From: Ignavibacteria bacterium
GTDB lineage: Bacteria; Bacteroidota; Ignavibacteria; Tepidaquicellales; Tepidaquicellaceae
NCBI GenBank assembly: GCA_018058125.1
Contig: JAGPCH010000024.1
Location: 1-10,315 of the forward strand
DNA: 10,315 bases
Direction: 5' to 3'
Position 1 is the stretch's first letter, and every line of letters starts with the position of its first letter. Of this stretch, positions 7,145 to 10,315 are shown one piece after another. The translations under genes were made by a program, and so were the position numbers. The notes beneath the pieces are model-generated. The model ran no database searches, had not been told where the DNA came from, and worked only from the letters and a program-made list of their open reading frames with translations.

Positions 7145-7534
7145 TTATATTTGTGAATCTGAAGTATTACTTTTCATTTTTGAGCTGACTATGCCGTAAT
7201 AAACTAAAAATCCCAGACCTGCGCATAATACTATAATTCCCATCATTACACCTTCTTCAAGATCATACATTCCTTCAAAAAGATTTGCAAGAAAAATCCC
7301 AGCGCCTATAAATGTCAGAAGTACTCCCCATTTAAGTGAAGCATAAGGATTTTTTGGTTTATTAGTTGTATCGGTATAATATGCCTTTACCTCTTCCGGA
7401 GTAAGTCCTTTTTCTATAAGTCTCATTCTTTCCCTGTGTTTGGAATACAGATACCAGAATAAAATTATTCCCGGAATTCCAAAAGTCATAACTATTGCGA
7501 CTATTGGTACTATTGCTTCAAATGCATTATCCAT
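7145..7534 (-). CDS. Small three-helix inner-membrane protein (DUF6249-like)
   Basis: Protein of 129 residues. Hydrophobic helices are at about 8-30 (IVPIVAIVMTFGIPGIILFWYLY), 68-88 (LKWGVLLTFIGAGIFLANLF) and 95-116 (GVMMGIIVLCAGLGFLVYYG). Between helices 1 and 2 is a basic/acidic cytoplasmic segment KHRERMRLIEKGLTPEEVKAYY (33-53), typical of the DUF6249-like membrane proteins that accompany ECF sigma operons in Bacteroidota; the family name is from memory of the pattern. The start at 7534 is supported by a strong Shine-Dalgarno, AAGGAG, six bases upstream, which is unusual in this window. Second gene of the probable operon: the 24-residue peptide ends 46 nt before it and the DUF4097 lipoprotein starts 19 nt after it. 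The biochemical role is unknown. Confidence 0.78.
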   Translation of the reverse strand: MDNAFEAIVPIVAIVMTFGIPGIILFWYLYSKHRERMRLIEKGLTPEEVKAYYTDTTNKPKNPYASLKWGVLLTFIGAGIFLANLFEGMYDLEEGVMMGIIVLCAGLGFLVYYGIVSSKMKSNTSDSQI

Positions 7535-7540
7535 TTTTTT

Positions 7541-7546
7541 CTCCTT
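7541..7546 (-). promoter_or_regulatory. Strong Shine-Dalgarno (AAGGAG) for the DUF6249-like gene
   Basis: On the - strand AAGGAG lies six bases (all A) before the ATG at 7534. It is the only clear Shine-Dalgarno seen in this window and fixes the start of that gene. Just upstream (7548-7562) is a compact stem TCCGGA-loop-TCCGGA, which could modulate access to it. Confidence 0.7.
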
Positions 7547-7547
7547 A

Positions 7548-7562
7548 TCCGGATCTTCCGGA
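7548..7562. promoter_or_regulatory. Small GC-rich hairpin next to the Shine-Dalgarno
   Basis: TCCGGA is repeated with a 3-nt spacer (TCT on + strand). Since TCCGGA is self-complementary, the RNA can form a 6-bp stem with a 3-nt loop directly 5' of AAGGAG. In an AT-rich intergenic region this GC-rich element stands out. It could be a translation-tuning or mRNA-stabilising hairpin, or a weak attenuator after the 24-residue ORF; this is inference. Confidence 0.35.
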
Positions 7563-7580
7563 CGTTTTATTTAAATTTAA

Positions 7581-7655
7581 TTAATTTTTTGATTTAACGA
7601 GTGCAAGCAAGAATGTTATTAAGAATGTTACCGCTATGATTATTGCTGTCTCCAT
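7581..7655 (-). CDS. 24-residue hydrophobic membrane peptide
   Basis: A short ORF (ATG at 7653-7655, TAA at 7581-7583) encodes METAIIIAVTFLITFLLALV followed by KSKN. It is a single membrane-spanning helix with an acidic residue near the N-terminus and a basic C-terminal tail, a classic layout for small single-pass proteins (KdpF-like in style, though without kdp genes here). It is the first gene of the probable operon that continues with the DUF6249-like protein 46 nt downstream. No Shine-Dalgarno is visible, which is usual for this genome. Length alone gives weak support, but the uninterrupted hydrophobicity, clean start and stop, and position are better than chance. It may act as a small regulatory subunit of a membrane partner; no function can be stated. 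Confidence 0.5.
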   Translation of the reverse strand: METAIIIAVTFLITFLLALVKSKN

Positions 7656-7776
7656 TGTGATTTTGTATTTAAAGGTTATGACTGTAATGAATGCAAAAGG
7701 TTTCAGAAATAACTGAAGAATTTTTAAAAATGTAATAATTCTAATTTCATTTAATTAATCGAATGATTTAATTAAA
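7656..7776. promoter_or_regulatory. Divergent intergenic region between the sigma operon and lptD
   Basis: These 121 bases separate the leftward operon (start 7655) from the rightward lptD-like gene (start 7777), so promoters for both directions should lie here. It is very AT-rich. Two direct copies of ATTTAATTAA (7749-7758 and 7766-7775), each containing the palindrome TTAATTAA, sit just before the lptD start with 17-bp periodicity. I see no convincing sigma-70 or Bacteroidota-type (TAnnTTTG) promoter. Confidence 0.45.
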
Positions 7777-10315
7777 ATGATGACAATGCTAAAAGCGTCG
7801 ATTATATATATTGCTATACTTTTTACAGGTGTATTGTATGCTCAGGAAAGTCCTGACCCTAACCGTGGTACCATAAGTAAATCATTAAGTGATTCTGCCG
7901 GAAATACAATTCTGAGTGATTCTTTAAAGATCAATTCTGAATCTGACAGTGCCGATACATCATCGGTGCTGCAGATAGATACTTCCCGGCAGGTCGTTTC
8001 AGATGTTGATGCTGCCATAAAATACTCCGCTGCAGATTCATTGGTTTTCGATATAAAAACAAATAAAATTAATCTGTATAATGAGGCAATTCTGATATAT
8101 AAAGATCTGAAACTCGAAGCAGGATTGATCACGGTAGATCAGGAAACTCAGATACTCGAAGCATTCGGGATTCCGGATACAGTACTTACGGGAAAGTTCT
8201 ATCAGCCGCCGCTGATGTTTCAGGGAGATACAAAATATGAGGGTTCAAAACTTTCATACAACTTTAAAACTCAGCAGGGAAATGTTTCAATGGGATACAG
8301 TGATGCCGAGCTGGGATATTATTTCGGTGATAAGATCAAAAAAGTATCAAGCGATGTTTTGTTTATCAAAAACGGGCTTTATACTACATCTACCGACCGT
8401 GAAGATCCTGAGTATTATTTCCTCTCGCCAAAAATGAAAGTTATTCCCAATGATAAAGTAATTGCGCAGTCTGTATTTGTATATATAGAAGGTGTGCCGG
8501 TGTTCTGGCTGCCGTTTGGTGTTTTTCCCAACAGGTCAGGAAGGTCTTCGGGACTTATTCCACCTAAGTTTGGAGATGACGCTACTTATGGACAGTATTT
8601 CTCAAGGCTGGGATATTTCTGGGCTATTAATGATTATATAGATCTGGCGCTGACCGGTAGCTATTTTACAAAAGGAAGAGTTGATACCTACGGAAGATTC
8701 AGATATGTTTCAAAGTATAATTATTCCGGATCGGTGGAAGGCGGATTTTCAAAGATCAATCTTGGTGAAAGTACGGACATCGGAACTCAGAATTCCGAAG
8801 CATGGAACATTGCGATCAATCATAACCAACAGATCAATCCTACTTCAAGATTTGATGCCGGGTTAACTTTTACAAGCGGTAAAAATTATTATAACATATC
8901 GACAAATTCGCTTTCAGAACTCTTAGCTCAGAATGTTGTATCTAATGCTACTTATTCAAAGACATGGGAAGGAACTCCTTTTTCTCTGAATGCAAATTAC
9001 TACAGAGATCAGAATCTGAATACGGGTGATGTAAGGGAAAGAATACCCCTGATCAATTTTTCAATGTCCGAAATATTTCCATTTGAATCCGGATCTTCAT
9101 CATCATATAACAAGAAGTTATATGAGTATTTTTCTATGTCATACAGCGGGAGTATTCTTAATGAGAATACAAAAATAAAATATCAGTCCGGCACAAATTC
9201 AGATACTACAATTTCTGACTTTCGCTCAGGTGTAAGAAATAATCTCAGCTTCAGACTATCACCGAAGTTTCAGTTTATTACATTTCAGCCGTACTTTAAT
9301 TATAATGAAGTCTGGTATAACAGTTATGTTTCAAAAAACTTTAATCCTGCTGATAGTACAGTTTCAACATTTGATAATAATGCTGTAAAAGCATTAAGAT
9401 ACTTCAGCACAGGAGTTAGTTTTTTTACAAAATTTGTCGGAATATTTTCACCGAGGATTTTTAATGTAACAGGCATCAGACACACTATAACCCCTGCTAT
9501 CACTTATGTATATCAGCCTGATTTTTCGGATCCTAGCTGGGGATACTTTAATACTTATTCAGATGCTTTCGGCAATCAGATCAAATATTCTATATATGAA
9601 AAAGGAGTCTTCGGAGGAGCGCCTTCGGGGGAATCACAGTCGCTGGCATTTACGCTTGGAAATTTATTTGAAATGAAAACACAGATAAATGATTCGTCCG
9701 AGAATAAATTTCATCTGTTTAGTTTTGATGCCGGGATCAATTATAATTTTGCAGCGGATTCTCTGAAATTTTCTCCATTAGCAACTTCTTTCAGAACAAA
9801 CATTAGCGACTATCTGAATATTACCGGCGGAGCAACATTCAATCTTTATAAATATGATATCAATGACAGTGCCAGAGTAAATCAATATCTTATAAATACA
9901 GACGGTAAACTTGCAGACCTGACAGGATTTAGTCTGAGTATGTCGACTTCATTTAATTTCGGCGCTCTGTCAGTCAGCAAAGAAAAACCCGTCAATCCGA
10001 ATGATACTTTAATTCTAGGAGGTGATTATGTAGGAGTACAGACTACCAAAGAAGAAGAAGTCTCATTCAATATTCCGGTAAGCGGAGGTCTGGGATTCAA
10101 TTATTCGGAGTTTAAACCATCCCCGTTTCAGTATTCTAAGAGTTCTAATCTATCCGGAAATCTTGCATTCAATCTTACGGAAAAATGGAGATTAACTTTT
10201 TCTACAAGTTATGATATAGTAAACAGACAACTGACAGCGCCATACATTACGGCATACAGAGATCTGAATTCATGGGAACTCAATTTTAACTGGTATCCGG
10301 CTGGAACATATGCAG
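7777..10315 (+). CDS. lptD: LptD-family LPS-assembly outer-membrane protein (3' end missing)
   Basis: The frame is open from ATG 7777 to the window edge (846 codons). LptD receives LPS from the periplasmic LptA bridge and inserts it into the outer leaflet together with LptE. A signal peptide covers residues 1-22 (core IIYIAILFTGVL, cut after YA). A Ser/Asp-rich spacer (about 27-75) precedes an OstA/LptA-like jelly-roll (about 80-225: ADSLVFDIKTNKINLYNEA, ITVDQETQILEA, GSKLSYNF). The family motif VYIEGVPVFWLPFGVFP is at 235-251, and RHTITPAITYVYQPDF (568-583) is typical of the barrel. The final visible residues (SWELNFNWYPAGTYA) resemble the end of FCB-group LptD proteins, so only some tens of residues are probably missing. 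There is no cysteine in the visible part, so the disulfide maturation of E. coli LptD cannot apply. In-frame ATGs at 7780 and 7786 are possible alternative starts; no Shine-Dalgarno is seen. Confidence 0.87.
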   Translation, partial: MMTMLKASIIYIAILFTGVLYAQESPDPNRGTISKSLSDSAGNTILSDSLKINSESDSADTSSVLQIDTSRQVVSDVDAAIKYSAADSLVFDIKTNKINLYNEAILIYKDLKLEAGLITVDQETQILEAFGIPDTVLTGKFYQPPLMFQGDTKYEGSKLSYNFKTQQGNVSMGYSDAELGYYFGDKIKKVSSDVLFIKNGLYTTSTDREDPEYYFLSPKMKVIPNDKVIAQSVFVYIEGVPVFWLPFGVFPNRSGRSSGLIPPKFGDDATYGQYFSRLGYFWAINDYIDLALTGSYFTKGRVDTYGRFRYVSKYNYSGSVEGGFSKINLGESTDIGTQNSEAWNIAINHNQQINPTSRFDAGLTFTSGKNYYNISTNSLSELLAQNVVSNATYSKTWEGTPFSLNANYYRDQNLNTGDVRERIPLINFSMSEIFPFESGSSSSYNKKLYEYFSMSYSGSILNENTKIKYQSGTNSDTTISDFRSGVRNNLSFRLSPKFQFITFQPYFNYNEVWYNSYVSKNFNPADSTVSTFDNNAVKALRYFSTGVSFFTKFVGIFSPRIFNVTGIRHTITPAITYVYQPDFSDPSWGYFNTYSDAFGNQIKYSIYEKGVFGGAPSGESQSLAFTLGNLFEMKTQINDSSENKFHLFSFDAGINYNFAADSLKFSPLATSFRTNISDYLNITGGATFNLYKYDINDSARVNQYLINTDGKLADLTGFSLSMSTSFNFGALSVSKEKPVNPNDTLILGGDYVGVQTTKEEEVSFNIPVSGGLGFNYSEFKPSPFQYSKSSNLSGNLAFNLTEKWRLTFSTSYDIVNRQLTAPYITAYRDLNSWELNFNWYPAGTYA

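Noticed and set aside
7656..7776. Bacteroidota-type promoter (TAnnTTTG) in the divergent region
   Set aside because: Only partial matches were found on either strand; not enough to name a promoter.
7842..8132. Minus-strand ORF of 96 codons at the start of lptD
   Set aside because: Antisense to the LptD N-terminal domain, whose reading frame is open throughout and carries family motifs.
8237..8866. Two plus-strand ORFs (66 and 61 codons) inside lptD
   Set aside because: Out-of-frame shadows of the lptD frame, which runs uninterrupted to the window end.

Overview
The window looks like chromosomal DNA of a low-GC Gram-negative bacterium of the FCB group (Bacteroidota/Ignavibacteriota/Chlorobiota side). 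Three observations support this. Two adjacent proteins end in a type IX secretion (T9SS) type A sorting domain with the NYPNPFNP motif, a form common in Ignavibacteria-like genomes. Most genes lack a Shine-Dalgarno sequence. The encoded proteins are dominated by outer-membrane and cell-surface types. The exact taxon is inferred, not shown.

Left part (1-3471, + strand): the C-terminal tail of one T9SS cargo protein, then a complete 1031-residue secreted subtilisin-like (S8) protease. The protease has a propeptide, a catalytic domain, two tandem homologous beta-sandwich modules, a Rossmann/ThuA-like domain and a T9SS sorting domain. A near-perfect 36-bp palindrome at 3495-3530 lies between this gene and the convergent gene that follows and probably terminates transcription from both sides.

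Middle part (3600-7655, - strand, read right to left): a probable operon encodes a 24-residue hydrophobic peptide (newly read here), a three-helix DUF6249-like membrane protein, a DUF4097-type lipoprotein with repeated VNG motifs, an ECF sigma factor, and a two-helix membrane protein. The last gene overlaps the sigma gene by 4 bases (ATGA) and is the candidate anti-sigma factor. Downstream on the same strand, after 164 nt, is a TPR plus outer-membrane beta-barrel protein. The order suggests an envelope-sensing sigma/anti-sigma module with surface and membrane accessory proteins.

Right part (7777-end, + strand, divergent): an LptD-family LPS-assembly outer-membrane protein, cut by the window edge probably a few dozen residues before its natural end. 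The 121-nt gap between the divergent genes should hold the promoters for both directions.

No tRNA, rRNA, CRISPR array, transposase or phage gene is visible, and no intergenic gap exceeds 300 bases. The best candidates for something undescribed are the small membrane peptide and the sigma/two-helix-protein/DUF4097/DUF6249 operon next to lptD. The remainder is typical FCB envelope biology.
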